64,000 bases of DNA from Amycolatopsis albispora (lineage in GTDB: Bacteria > Actinomycetota > Actinomycetes > Mycobacteriales > Pseudonocardiaceae), in NCBI RefSeq assembly GCF_003312875.1, contig NZ_CP015163.1, forward strand, positions 806,001 to 870,000. The letters are read 5' to 3'. The notes beneath the pieces were generated by a model. The model was not told where the DNA came from, did no database searches, and saw only the letters and a program-made list of their open reading frames with translations. Positions within the stretch are counted from its first letter, which is position 1. Each line of letters opens with the position of its first letter. The position numbers and the translations under genes were made by a program. Positions 15,759-24,170 of the stretch are shown here, one piece after another.

Positions 15759-16289
15759 TCAGGCTTCGACGGTGCCGGGTGGCACCGGGTGGTCGGCCTG
15801 CTGCACCCAGACCCGTTCCAGCCGCCCGTCCACGAGGTCGTCGTTGAGCAGGTAAGCGGGGTCGTGGCCGAGCAGGTGGGCGACCATGTTGCTGCCCTCG
15901 CTGCCCGGCGGCCGCAGCCGGAGGTGCTCGAACACGCCCCGGCTCGGGTTCGCCAGCCAGAAGTGCGGCGTCAGCGGGTCGCCTTCGGGCAGGTGGTCCC
16001 AGCCGGTGACGGTCACCGCGCAGAAGAAGTCGAACTCGCGCCCGGCGTAGAACTCCTCGGCGTGCGCCAGGACCCGGCCGAGGTGCGCGGCGGCCGCCCG
16101 CACCAGCACCTGGTTCCGCTCCAGCGGCGGCAGCTCGTCCAGGAACGAGATCTGCCGGTAGGTGGCGTACAACGGCAGTTCGTCGAAGTAGCCGTCGTAG
16201 GACATCAGCCCGTCGAAGTCGAGCAGGTCCCCGTCGGCCAGCAGGCGGTCGAACTCCGCGCGGAACCGGGGGTCGATCTCAGCGGTCAC
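15759..16289 (-). CDS. Candidate immunity protein of the RHS toxin
   Basis: A 176-residue acidic, soluble protein with no recognised family (FDRLLADGDLLDFDGLMSYDGYFDELPLYATYRQ; later EFDFFCAVTVTGWDHL). It starts at a GTG with GGAGG five to six bases upstream, 27 bases after the stop of the 1480-residue RHS gene on the same strand. In polymorphic toxin systems the gene directly downstream usually encodes the cognate antitoxin, and the low pI and absence of a signal fit a cytosolic binder of a basic toxin domain. The assignment rests on position and composition only. Confidence 0.55.
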   Translation of the reverse strand: MTAEIDPRFRAEFDRLLADGDLLDFDGLMSYDGYFDELPLYATYRQISFLDELPPLERNQVLVRAAAAHLGRVLAHAEEFYAGREFDFFCAVTVTGWDHLPEGDPLTPHFWLANPSRGVFEHLRLRPPGSEGSNMVAHLLGHDPAYLLNDDLVDGRLERVWVQQADHPVPPGTVEA

Positions 16290-16316
16290 CGGGGCCTCCC
16301 TCCACTTCGGACGCTA

Positions 16317-19300
16317 TCACCACGGGTGGGTGCCCGGGCTCTGCCCGGCCCACCGGCCGCTGGTCGGCCAGGCGAAGCCGTGGTCGTAGGCCCATTCGTA
16401 GGTGGCCCGGTTCCAGTTCGGATCGCCGTCGTGGAAGGTGCCGTCCATGTTCAGGCCCGGCGTGCCGCGGCCCGCGCCCTGCACGTGGTACTGGCTGCCC
16501 GGGATGTTGCCCTGCGGTGCGTCGACCCGGCCGCCGCGCAGCTCGTTGGGCACCGAGCCCACGTCGCGGCGGATGTCGCTGGCCGCCTGGCGGACGAGCC
16601 GTTCCCGTTCGGCCGCCTGCTGCTCGGCGATCCGGTCGGGGTGGTTCTCGGCGTCCCGGTAGAGCTGGTTCCAGGCCTCGCTGCGGGCCTGCTGGTTGGC
16701 CGGGTCGTTCGGGTCGAGGTCGCGCAGCGCCCGCTCGGCTTCGTCGCAGGTCATCAGGCCGAGCGGGTCGGTCAGCCGCAACGGGTTCGCCACGTAGGCG
16801 TGCGGGTTCGGCGTGCCGAGCAGGCCGAGCGGGTCATTGCTCTGGTACCGCCCGGTTTCCGGGTCGTAGTACCGGAAGTAGTTGTAGTGCAGCCCGGTTT
16901 CGTCGTCGTGGTACTGGCCGGGGAACCGCAACGGGGTGGCGGTCCGCTGCCGCAGCGCGCCGAGCGCCTCACCCCACAGCGTGGTCTGCGCGCGCCAGGC
17001 GAGCTGCCCGCTGTCGTCGACCAGCTCGGTCGGCGTGCCGACCAGGTCGGTCACGATGGCGTAGAACCGCCGGTCGACCTCGTCCTGCTCGATCTGCGTG
17101 ACCGGGCGGTTCCGGCCGTCGTAGTCCCAGGTGACCGCTTCGCCGCGCGGGCCGATCTGCTCCGCGACGGCCGCGCCGTCCCAGCTGAACAGCACCTGGT
17201 CGGCCACCGAGCCGTCCTGGGCGAGCCGCTGCTTGGCGATCCGGCGGCCGAGCGCGTCGTAGCGGTAGCGCCAGTGCGTGCCGTCCGGGGTGATCACGCC
17301 GGTCAGCCGGTCCTCGGCGTCCCACTGGTAGTGCCAGGTGTCCGGCTTGCGGGACAGGCGCTTCTTCTGCTTCAGCACCACGCGGCCCTGCCGGTCGTAC
17401 CGGTACCGCACGTCACCGCTTTCGTGCACGACCGTGCCGACCGCCGCGGGCGCGACCGGCACGTCCGGCACGGACGGCTCGCGGACCAGGTTGCCGCTGA
17501 GGTCGTAGGCGTAGCGCTCCTGCCAGCCGGGGCCGTCCACGGAGGTGATCCGGCCGACCGGGTCCAGCCCGAACTGCCGCGTGCCGCCGAGCGCGTCCTG
17601 GACCGCGAGCACCGCGTCGTCCGCCCGGTAGGTGTAGTGCCGCCGCTGCACCAGGTTCGCCTGGCGCTGGTACCCGCTCACGGTGCTGATGGTCTGGCCG
17701 ACCAGCCGGTGCTTGGCGTCCCATTCGCTGGCCATCACCAGCCCGGTGTCGAGCAGGCGCTCGACCTCGCGGCCCGCCACGTCGTAGCCGAACGACAGCG
17801 TGCGCCCGCCGCTGACCAGGCGCGAAGCGCGGCCCAGCCGGTCGTACTCCCAGGTGCTCTCCTGGCCGGCCGGGGTCCGCCGGTGGACCAGGCGGCCCGC
17901 GGTGTCGTAGCGGTAGGACATGGTGCGGCCGTTGACCGTCTCCGCGACGATCCGGCCGCCCGCGTCGCGCTGCATGACCACCTCGGCGTCCGAGTTGACC
18001 GCCCGCACCAGCGCGCCCGCTTCGTCGAATTCGAAGGTGGACACGTTCGAGGCGGTGTGCCGCGCGGCGATGCGGCCGAGCTGGTCGCGCACGAAGCTGA
18101 TCGTCTCGCCCTCGCCGTTGACCATGCCGACCAGCTGACCGGCCGCGTCGTAGGTGTAGCGGAGTTCGCGGCCGTTGTAGTCGGTCTCGCCGATCCGGTT
18201 GCCCGCGGCGTCGTAGTGGTACCGCCAGACCAGTCCCGCCGCGTTGCGCACGGCGACCACCTGAAGATTGGTGTCGTACTCGAATTCGGTGCGCGCGCCG
18301 GTGGGGCCGACCACCGCCGAGACCAGGTCGAAGTGCGTGGTCTCGGTGTGCGTCGACTGGCCGAGCGCGTCGATGTGCTCGACCCGCGCGCCTTCACCGT
18401 CGTAGCGCCAGCGCTCGCCGGTGCCGTCGGGGTAGGTCCGCGCCAGCAGCTTGCCCTCGACGGTCCAGGTGACCGTGGACCGGTTGCCCAGCGCGTCGAC
18501 GATGGTGGACAGCCTGCCGAACTGGTCGCGGGTGTACCGGGTGGTCGCGCCGAGCGCGTCGGTCACCGCGACCGGCAGCCCCGCCGCGCTGACCTCGAGG
18601 CGGGTGGTGTTGCCGAGCGGATCGGTCTTGCCGACCAGGTTGCCGCGCTCGTCGCGGAGGTACCGGGTGACCGCGCCGGTGGGATCGGTGGTGGCCAGCA
18701 GGTTGCCGCGCTGGTCGTAGTCGTAGCGCCACACCGCGCCGCCCGGATCGACCTGCGTGACGGGCTGGCCGAACTCGTTGTACTCGGCCAGGCCCTGGCT
18801 GCCGTCGGGCCGGGTCACCGTGACCAGGTTGCCGTTGTCGTCGTAGGTGAACCGGGTGACGCGCCCGAGCGGGTCGGTGCGGACCACCAGCTCGTCGCGG
18901 TCGTTCCACTCCTGGCGCGTGACGTTGCCGAGCGGGTCGGTCAGCTCGACCACGTTGCGGGCTTCGTCGTAGCGGTAGGTGGTGCGGTTGCCGAGCGAGT
19001 CGGTGAACACCGTGGTCAGCTCGCCGTAGTCGAAGGTGCCGTTGAGGAAACCGCCCGCGCCTTCGTTGGCCACACACCGGCCGCGCGCGTCGTAGCGGTA
19101 GCCGTACCAGGTGCCGGTGCGGTCCTCCCAGCGGACCAGGCGCCCCTCGCTGTCGTAGTCGAACCGCAGTGCCTTGGTCGAGGAGTTGAACACCTTGGCG
19201 AGGCGGCCGCGGTCGTCGTACTCGTACCGGACGACCTCGATGTCCGCCGACTCGTCGGCCAGCAGCAGCCGGTTGATCAGGCCGCCGCGCTGTTCGACGA

Positions 19301-20759
19301 GCACGCGGTAGCCGCCGCTGTGGTGCAGTTCGGCCAGCGCGCCGTCCGGTGTGTAGCCGAGTTCGATGCGGTTCCCGTTGCGGTCCTCGACCGCCTCCAG
19401 CCTGCCGCCCGTGGCGAAGCGCAGCGACTGGTTCGCGTCCGGCTTGCTGATCAGGTAACCGTCTTCGGTCCTGGTCAGCGGCCAGCGCGGGCCGACGGCG
19501 GGCAGCACGGGGGAGTGGTCGGACAGCGGGTCGGGATAGGTCAGCAGCGTGCCGTCGTCGGAGACGTAGACGATCCCGGCGCTGTCGAACTCCAGCCGCT
19601 GGTCCACTGTGGACGCCCAGTTCGGGCCGAGCGAGCGGCCCGCGCGGTAGGACGAGACGTGCACGCGGCGGAAGACGAGCGGGAGCGCGGCGGGCAGCGC
19701 CAGGTCGACCTGGCTGAGGATGACCTCACCGGAGACCACGTCCACCGGGTCGTCCTTGCAGTACCGGCGTTCCGGCGGGGTTTTGGTGTCCTGCGGGTTG
19801 TCCGGCCGGTTGCTGCCCGGTGAGGAGGAGTCGGGGGTGGTGCTGCCGGGTTTTCCGCCGTCGGGGGTGCTGCCGGTGTCGGGTGTGGTGTCGGTGCCCG
19901 ATGGGGTGGTGTCGGGGGAGTTGGGGGTGGTGTCGGGGGTTGTGGTGGTGTTCGGCTTGGCGCCCGAGGGGGTGGTGCTGCTGCCGGGTTTGCCGCCCTT
20001 GCGCAGCATTTTGGACAGTTTCTCGATGATCTCGCCGAGTTTGTCGATGATCTTGCGGATCTTCGGGGAGACGTTGCCGATGGTCTTGACCAGCTTGCGG
20101 ATGAAGTCGCTGATCTTGGTGATGGTCTTGGAGATGGCGGTGGTGGCCTGCACGGCGATCACCGGCGTCGCGAAGCCCAGGGTGCCCGCGGCTTCCAGTG
20201 CCCAGGTGATGAGCTTGCCGACGAGTTCGGCGACCAGGTCCCGGACGAGTTCGCGCACGGCGGCGACGACGGTGCCCATGATCATCACACCGGCGGAGAT
20301 GCCGTCGGCCAGCGAGGCGGCACCGGCGAGGGCGTCGGCTTGTTCGGCGGCGGCGCCTCGGTAGGCGTCGGCGCCTTCGCCTTGCCAGCCGGCGGTGCCG
20401 TTGGTGACTTCGTTGCCGAGGTCTCCGGCGATGGCGTTGACTTCGGCGGCGACGTTGGCCCAGGTGTCGGAGAAGGACTGGATGACCGGCGGGTCCCCGG
20501 CGAGCCAGTCGAGTGCTTCCTTGAGCGGCTGGACGTGTTCGATCAGCCAGGACACGCCGTAGGAGGCCAGCGTGCCGATGGGGTCCACGACGAGGGACAG
20601 CACTTCGAGGCCGACGCCGACCGCACCGAGTCCGGCTTCGACCCAGGAGCCGTCGGAGACGCCGTTGGCCAGATCGACCGCCGACTCGGCGATCCCGATC
20701 CCGGTCACCCCGGTCGTCTGCGACTGCGCTTGCGCGACCAGCGGATTTCCTTCAGGCAC
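16317..20759 (-). CDS. RHS-repeat polymorphic toxin with WXG-like N-terminus
   Basis: A 1480-residue protein. Residues 1-250 are helical and contain a WXG100-like segment (TWANVAAEVNAIAGDL...GWQGEGADAYRG), which suggests export through a type VII (ESX) system. A Thr/Pro/Gly linker (about 265-325) leads to a DUF6531 entry domain (DPVDVVSGEVILSQVDLALP) and then about 20 YD/RHS repeats such as YDARGRC and YRYDEARN, which form the toxin-enclosing shell. The RHS core ends with DPLGLLGTPNPHAYVANP...LTDPLGL near residue 1335, the usual self-cleavage region. The last 145 residues (MTCDEAER to GTHPW) are the variable toxin domain; GSQYHVQG and EWAYDHGFAWP stand out, but I cannot assign a toxin family. 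GTG start with GGGG upstream. A probable immunity gene follows. Confidence 0.9.
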   Translation of the reverse strand: MPEGNPLVAQAQSQTTGVTGIGIAESAVDLANGVSDGSWVEAGLGAVGVGLEVLSLVVDPIGTLASYGVSWLIEHVQPLKEALDWLAGDPPVIQSFSDTWANVAAEVNAIAGDLGNEVTNGTAGWQGEGADAYRGAAAEQADALAGAASLADGISAGVMIMGTVVAAVRELVRDLVAELVGKLITWALEAAGTLGFATPVIAVQATTAISKTITKISDFIRKLVKTIGNVSPKIRKIIDKLGEIIEKLSKMLRKGGKPGSSTTPSGAKPNTTTTPDTTPNSPDTTPSGTDTTPDTGSTPDGGKPGSTTPDSSSPGSNRPDNPQDTKTPPERRYCKDDPVDVVSGEVILSQVDLALPAALPLVFRRVHVSSYRAGRSLGPNWASTVDQRLEFDSAGIVYVSDDGTLLTYPDPLSDHSPVLPAVGPRWPLTRTEDGYLISKPDANQSLRFATGGRLEAVEDRNGNRIELGYTPDGALAELHHSGGYRVLVEQRGGLINRLLLADESADIEVVRYEYDDRGRLAKVFNSSTKALRFDYDSEGRLVRWEDRTGTWYGYRYDARGRCVANEGAGGFLNGTFDYGELTTVFTDSLGNRTTYRYDEARNVVELTDPLGNVTRQEWNDRDELVVRTDPLGRVTRFTYDDNGNLVTVTRPDGSQGLAEYNEFGQPVTQVDPGGAVWRYDYDQRGNLLATTDPTGAVTRYLRDERGNLVGKTDPLGNTTRLEVSAAGLPVAVTDALGATTRYTRDQFGRLSTIVDALGNRSTVTWTVEGKLLARTYPDGTGERWRYDGEGARVEHIDALGQSTHTETTHFDLVSAVVGPTGARTEFEYDTNLQVVAVRNAAGLVWRYHYDAAGNRIGETDYNGRELRYTYDAAGQLVGMVNGEGETISFVRDQLGRIAARHTASNVSTFEFDEAGALVRAVNSDAEVVMQRDAGGRIVAETVNGRTMSYRYDTAGRLVHRRTPAGQESTWEYDRLGRASRLVSGGRTLSFGYDVAGREVERLLDTGLVMASEWDAKHRLVGQTISTVSGYQRQANLVQRRHYTYRADDAVLAVQDALGGTRQFGLDPVGRITSVDGPGWQERYAYDLSGNLVREPSVPDVPVAPAAVGTVVHESGDVRYRYDRQGRVVLKQKKRLSRKPDTWHYQWDAEDRLTGVITPDGTHWRYRYDALGRRIAKQRLAQDGSVADQVLFSWDGAAVAEQIGPRGEAVTWDYDGRNRPVTQIEQDEVDRRFYAIVTDLVGTPTELVDDSGQLAWRAQTTLWGEALGALRQRTATPLRFPGQYHDDETGLHYNYFRYYDPETGRYQSNDPLGLLGTPNPHAYVANPLRLTDPLGLMTCDEAERALRDLDPNDPANQQARSEAWNQLYRDAENHPDRIAEQQAAERERLVRQAASDIRRDVGSVPNELRGGRVDAPQGNIPGSQYHVQGAGRGTPGLNMDGTFHDGDPNWNRATYEWAYDHGFAWPTSGRWAGQSPGTHPW

Positions 20760-20808
20760 GGCTTCATCCCCTTTCCCGGCGCGCTCGTTGGACGGCCGAA
20801 GCAGCCCC

Positions 20809-21567
20809 TCAGTTCCCGCCGCCGCCCAGATTTCCGGGATCGACCCTCAGCCGCGTGCCCGGGGCGAGCAGCCGGCTCGCGCTGAGGCCGAACATGTCGC
20901 GGAAGCTGTCGCTGAAGTGGCCGGGTGAGGCGAAACCGGCGTCGGCGGCGGCCCTGGTCAGGCTTTCCCCGCGGCTGACCGCGGCCGCGACGTGCTGCAT
21001 CCTGGCCCACAGCCGGTAACGGCGGAAGCTCGTCCCGGTCTGGGCGGTGAACAGGTGCTGGAACCGCGAGACCGACAGGTGCACCGCGGCGGCGACGTCG
21101 GCGGCGCTCAACCGGCCGCCGGGATCGGTGCCGACCAGTTCGAGCGCCGCGCGCACGCGGGCGTCCGAGGGCACCAGGGCCGGGCCGAGCACCCCGACCG
21201 GCAACCGGCCGCCGTGCACCTCCCGGACCAGCGCGGCTTCGTCCCGGTGACCGATGTGGAGCGTGCCCGCCGGGGTCATCCTGGTGCGGATGTCCGCCAG
21301 CCACGACGCACTCGGATCCCGGTAGAGGAACAGCATCCGGCCGCTCGCGACCACCTGGCTCCGCGTGCGCGCCGGGATCAGCGCGCTGCGCACCCGGTGC
21401 TCGGCACCGCCCGCGAGCACGGTGAACGGCTCGTCGATGCCGAGCGCGAAGCAGTGCACCGAGCCCGAGTGCGCACGCAGCCGGAGCGACGGCCCCAGGT
21501 AGGCCGCCCGCCCCGGCCCCGCCCACACCACGGCGCAGCACGTTTCCGGAAGCACGACGTCGGTCAT
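20809..21567 (-). CDS. AraC family transcriptional regulator
   Basis: A 252-residue regulator. The C-terminal AraC domain has both helix-turn-helix units: LSAADVAAAVHLSVSRFQHLFTAQTGTSFRRYRLWARM (about residues 155-192) and LTRAAADAGFASPGHFSDSFRDMFGLS. The N-terminal 140 residues are a cupin-like sensing part without a recognised ligand. The start is uncertain: ATG at 21567 is used; ATGs at 21576 and 21588 in the same frame are possible, and none has a clear ribosome-binding site. It is divergent from the small DUF4345 membrane protein 45 bases away, which it may control. Confidence 0.82.
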   Translation of the reverse strand: MTDVVLPETCCAVVWAGPGRAAYLGPSLRLRAHSGSVHCFALGIDEPFTVLAGGAEHRVRSALIPARTRSQVVASGRMLFLYRDPSASWLADIRTRMTPAGTLHIGHRDEAALVREVHGGRLPVGVLGPALVPSDARVRAALELVGTDPGGRLSAADVAAAVHLSVSRFQHLFTAQTGTSFRRYRLWARMQHVAAAVSRGESLTRAAADAGFASPGHFSDSFRDMFGLSASRLLAPGTRLRVDPGNLGGGGN

Positions 21568-21612
21568 CGCCAGCATGCTGGCACACATCGGTTTCACGGA
21601 ACAGGAGTGCGC

Positions 21613-21978
21613 ATGACCACGATCGTGCCCATCGCGGTGGCCGCCTTTTTCCTCGCCATGGGGGTCTACGCGCTCGCCGCCCCGGCCGCGCTGGTGCGGC
21701 CGTTCCGCCTCACCGCCGACGCGCCGGAGAGCCGGTCCGAGGTCAGGGCGGTGTACGGCGGATTCGGCCTGGCCATCGCGGCGGTGCTGGTGCTCGCCGT
21801 GGTGGACGGTGGTGATTTCCGGCGGGGTGTGGTGGTCACCGTCGCGCTCGCGCTGGCCGGGATGGCGGCGGGCCGCGTGCTCTCCCGGCTGGTCGACCGC
21901 GGCACCTCGTTCTATCCGATCTGGTTCTACTTCGGCGTCGAGGCGGTTGCCGCCGGGCTGCTCCTGGCGGCGGTCTAA
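21613..21978 (+). CDS. DUF4345-type small membrane protein
   Basis: A 121-residue protein with four hydrophobic helices (IVPIAVAAFFLAMGVYALA; YGGFGLAIAAVLVLAVV; VVVTVALALAGMAAGRVLS; WFYFGVEAVAAGLLLAAV). The layout, the conserved EVRAVYGG in the first loop and GRVLSRLVDR before the last helix, is typical of DUF4345 proteins. Function is unknown. AGGAG lies five bases before the ATG. It is divergent from an AraC regulator and its stop codon overlaps the convergent RidA gene by four bases. Confidence 0.75.
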   Translation: MTTIVPIAVAAFFLAMGVYALAAPAALVRPFRLTADAPESRSEVRAVYGGFGLAIAAVLVLAVVDGGDFRRGVVVTVALALAGMAAGRVLSRLVDRGTSFYPIWFYFGVEAVAAGLLLAAV

Positions 21979-22364
21979 GCGGCGATCGCGTCCACTTCGA
22001 ACAGCATGCCCGGCAGCGCCAGCTTCGCCACGCCCACCAGGGTTTGCGCAGGCGGCCGGTCGCCCCAGATCTCCGCGATTTGCTTGCCCAGCACGGTGAG
22101 CTTCTCCTCGTTGTGGTCGACGATGTAGGTGCCGAGGCGGACCACGGAACCGAAGTCCAGCCCTTCGGCGGCGAGCGCGATCCGCAGGTTGGCGAAGGAC
22201 CGGCTGACCTGCGCGGCGAAGTCGCCGTCGATCAGGTGGCCGTCCGGGTCCGCCGCCCACTGGCCCGCGACGAACACCAGCCCGCCGGGAGTGCGCGCGA
22301 GATGGCTGTAGCCGTACGGAACGGGATCGGCGAGACCTTCGGGATTGCTGATGGTGATCGACAT
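21975..22364 (-). CDS. RidA/YjgF/YER057c family enamine-imine deaminase-like protein
   Basis: A 129-residue RidA-superfamily protein. Visible features are the N-terminal YSHLARTPGGLVFVAGQWAAD, the central FANLRIALAAEGLDFGSVVRLGTYI and the C-terminal PAQTLVGVAKLALPGMLFEVDAIA. The Arg that binds the carboxylate in true RidA (R105, in the form PARS/T) is not present here as PAR; the motif reads PAQT, so this may belong to a non-deaminating subgroup. The length matches the family and it would form a trimer in the cytosol. No operon partner is evident; it is convergent with the DUF4345 gene. Confidence 0.85.
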   Translation of the reverse strand: MSITISNPEGLADPVPYGYSHLARTPGGLVFVAGQWAADPDGHLIDGDFAAQVSRSFANLRIALAAEGLDFGSVVRLGTYIVDHNEEKLTVLGKQIAEIWGDRPPAQTLVGVAKLALPGMLFEVDAIAA

Positions 22365-22532
22365 GCCCGCGAGTCTGCTAGCTCGACCGGACTGGAGGTC
22401 AAGGCGGAAAAGGAATTGCCGCGCGCGCCACACCCGGCCTAGTGTTCCCGGCAGCGCCTGAGAGCCGCGTATCCGCGCGGTAGCCGTCGAACACGGCTGG
22501 AACCGTTCGCGCTGTTCCCCGAAGGGGTTGCC

Positions 22533-23426
22533 TTGCGCGCCTTTTCCGCGGCCGTCGCCGCTGTCCTTTTGCTGCTCCTGCCCGTTCCGTCCACTGTGGA
22601 GGCCGCGGTCCAGTGCCGGGTGCACCACTTCCCGGTGACCGCCGGTGGGCCACAACGGGTGTTCGCCGAGTTCTGCCGTCCGGCACGGCTCGCCGGTGCT
22701 CCGGTGCAGTTGCTGCTGCACGGCGCCACCTACGACCACACCTACTGGAGCGCCTACGCCCGGCTGGCCGCCGCGCGCGGCTTCGCCACGCTCAACCTCG
22801 ACCGCCTCGGCTACGGCCGCAGCGACCATCCCGACCCGGCCACGGTCGACCTGCCCGCCGCCGGGCAGGTCGCCCAGCAGGTGGTGGACGGCCTGCGGGC
22901 CGGTGCGTTCGGCCCGCGGTTCGGGCGGGTGGTGCTGAACGGCCACTCGCTCGGCGGCCTGGTCGCCTACGACACCGCACGCCGTGGCGGGGTGGACGGC
23001 CTGATCATCAGCGGCATGCCCGCCACCCCGCGGGCGTCCGCCCGGGCGGCGTTCCCGCCGTTCCACCCCGCCGAGCAGGACCCGAAGTTCGCCGGTCGTG
23101 GCTGGCCGCCCGGTTACCTGACCACGCTGCCCGGCACCCGCGTCGAGACGTTCCACTACCCGGGCACCTACGGCCCGCTCGTGCCGCGGCTCGAGGAAGG
23201 CAGGCTCAAGGACACCGTGCCGGAGCCGGAACTGCTCGCCCTCGGCACGCCGCCCGTCCCGGCCGACCTGCCGACGCTGTCCGTGCTGGGCAGTCACGAC
23301 CAGTTCTACCCCGAGCCCGGCGGCGAACTGGTCATCCCGGACGCCGGTCACTCGATCAACTTCAGCCACGGCGCGTCCCGGTTCTACGCACTGACCTTCG
23401 CCTGGCTGGCCGGGTTACCGCGCTGA
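22533..23426 (+). CDS. Secreted alpha/beta hydrolase
   Basis: A 297-residue exported hydrolase. The signal peptide is LRAFSAAVAAVLLLLLPVPSTVEA followed by AVQCRVHHF. The fold is complete: oxyanion region LLLHGATYDHTYW, nucleophile elbow NGHSLGG (Ser), a late acid in VLGSHDQFYPEP and His in PDAGHSINF. Substrates are probably esters or lactones. The start is a TTG with GAAGGGG five bases upstream; no ATG or GTG gives a signal peptide. The third-last sense codon is TTA, rare in high-GC actinomycetes, and its complement is the TAA stop of the convergent methyltransferase. The TTA codon could make expression depend on the bldA tRNA. Confidence 0.82.
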   Translation: MRAFSAAVAAVLLLLLPVPSTVEAAVQCRVHHFPVTAGGPQRVFAEFCRPARLAGAPVQLLLHGATYDHTYWSAYARLAAARGFATLNLDRLGYGRSDHPDPATVDLPAAGQVAQQVVDGLRAGAFGPRFGRVVLNGHSLGGLVAYDTARRGGVDGLIISGMPATPRASARAAFPPFHPAEQDPKFAGRGWPPGYLTTLPGTRVETFHYPGTYGPLVPRLEEGRLKDTVPEPELLALGTPPVPADLPTLSVLGSHDQFYPEPGGELVIPDAGHSINFSHGASRFYALTFAWLAGLPR

Positions 23427-24158
23427 ACCGGCGACGATGAGGCGGAACCCGGCGTCCCATTCGTCCAGTGCCAGCAGGTCCCGGTGTCGCTCGTGCCACC
23501 GGCCGCTGTCGAGATCCGCGCGCAGGCGCCGGATGCCGCGTTCGACGGCGGCCGGATCGGTCTGCGCGAGCGCGGAACACGAGCGGCGGACGCCGGGATC
23601 GAGATAGGCGGCCGGGCGGCGCCAGTACGCCGGGAACACACCGTCGGTGAAGTCCCACGGCACCGGCAGCGGCAGGACGCGGTCCGCGCCCAGTTCGCCC
23701 GCGATGTCGTCCGCCGACGGCCTGCCGAGTTCGAGCGCGGCGATCTCCGGCACGTACTCGCGGACGAACCAGAATCCGGCATGGCGCCGGGTGTCGTAGG
23801 CGAGCACCACCTGGCGTGGCGCGATCCGCCGCAGTTCGGCGAGCCCGGCCCGCCAGCCGGTCCAGTGGTGCACGGTGAGCACCGCCATGGCCGCGTCGAT
23901 GGCCCGGTCGCGGAACGGCAGCGCCTCGGCGACCGCGCGCACGGCCGGGCTCGCGTGTGGTGGCCGTTGCCGGATCATCGACGGCGACGGCTCCACCGCG
24001 AACACCGGCCGGTCGGCCGGTTCGTAGGACCCGGTCCCGGCGCCGATGTCCGCCACCGTGCGCGCGGGCCCGAGTGCGTCGAGGATCGGCGTCAGCCACC
24101 TCGGGTCGGTGCGCCGCCCGAGCGCGTAACCCTCGCCGATCCGGTCGTAGAGTGCCAT
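23415..24158 (-). CDS. Class I SAM-dependent methyltransferase
   Basis: A 247-residue methyltransferase. The SAM-binding loop is VADIGAGTGSY (about residues 35-45), FAVEPSPSMI supplies the ribose-binding acid and AVLTVHHWTGW is the motif IV/post-II region of the UbiE/type 11 group. The substrate is unknown. It overlaps the convergent hydrolase gene by 12 bases. The stop is TAA, unusual for this genome. The nearest upstream gene on the same strand is the end of the sugar-acid operon, 13 bases before its stop, but the methyltransferase starts after that stop and could be read through from it. Confidence 0.82.
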   Translation of the reverse strand: MALYDRIGEGYALGRRTDPRWLTPILDALGPARTVADIGAGTGSYEPADRPVFAVEPSPSMIRQRPPHASPAVRAVAEALPFRDRAIDAAMAVLTVHHWTGWRAGLAELRRIAPRQVVLAYDTRRHAGFWFVREYVPEIAALELGRPSADDIAGELGADRVLPLPVPWDFTDGVFPAYWRRPAAYLDPGVRRSCSALAQTDPAAVERGIRRLRADLDSGRWHERHRDLLALDEWDAGFRLIVAGSAR

Positions 24159-24170
24159 TCCGCCAGCATG

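Noticed and set aside
15789..19823. A 1344-residue plus-strand open frame opposite the RHS gene
   Set aside because: It mirrors the YD repeats (valine-, arginine- and glycine-rich text) and has no domain or ribosome-binding site; an antisense shadow of a repetitive gene.
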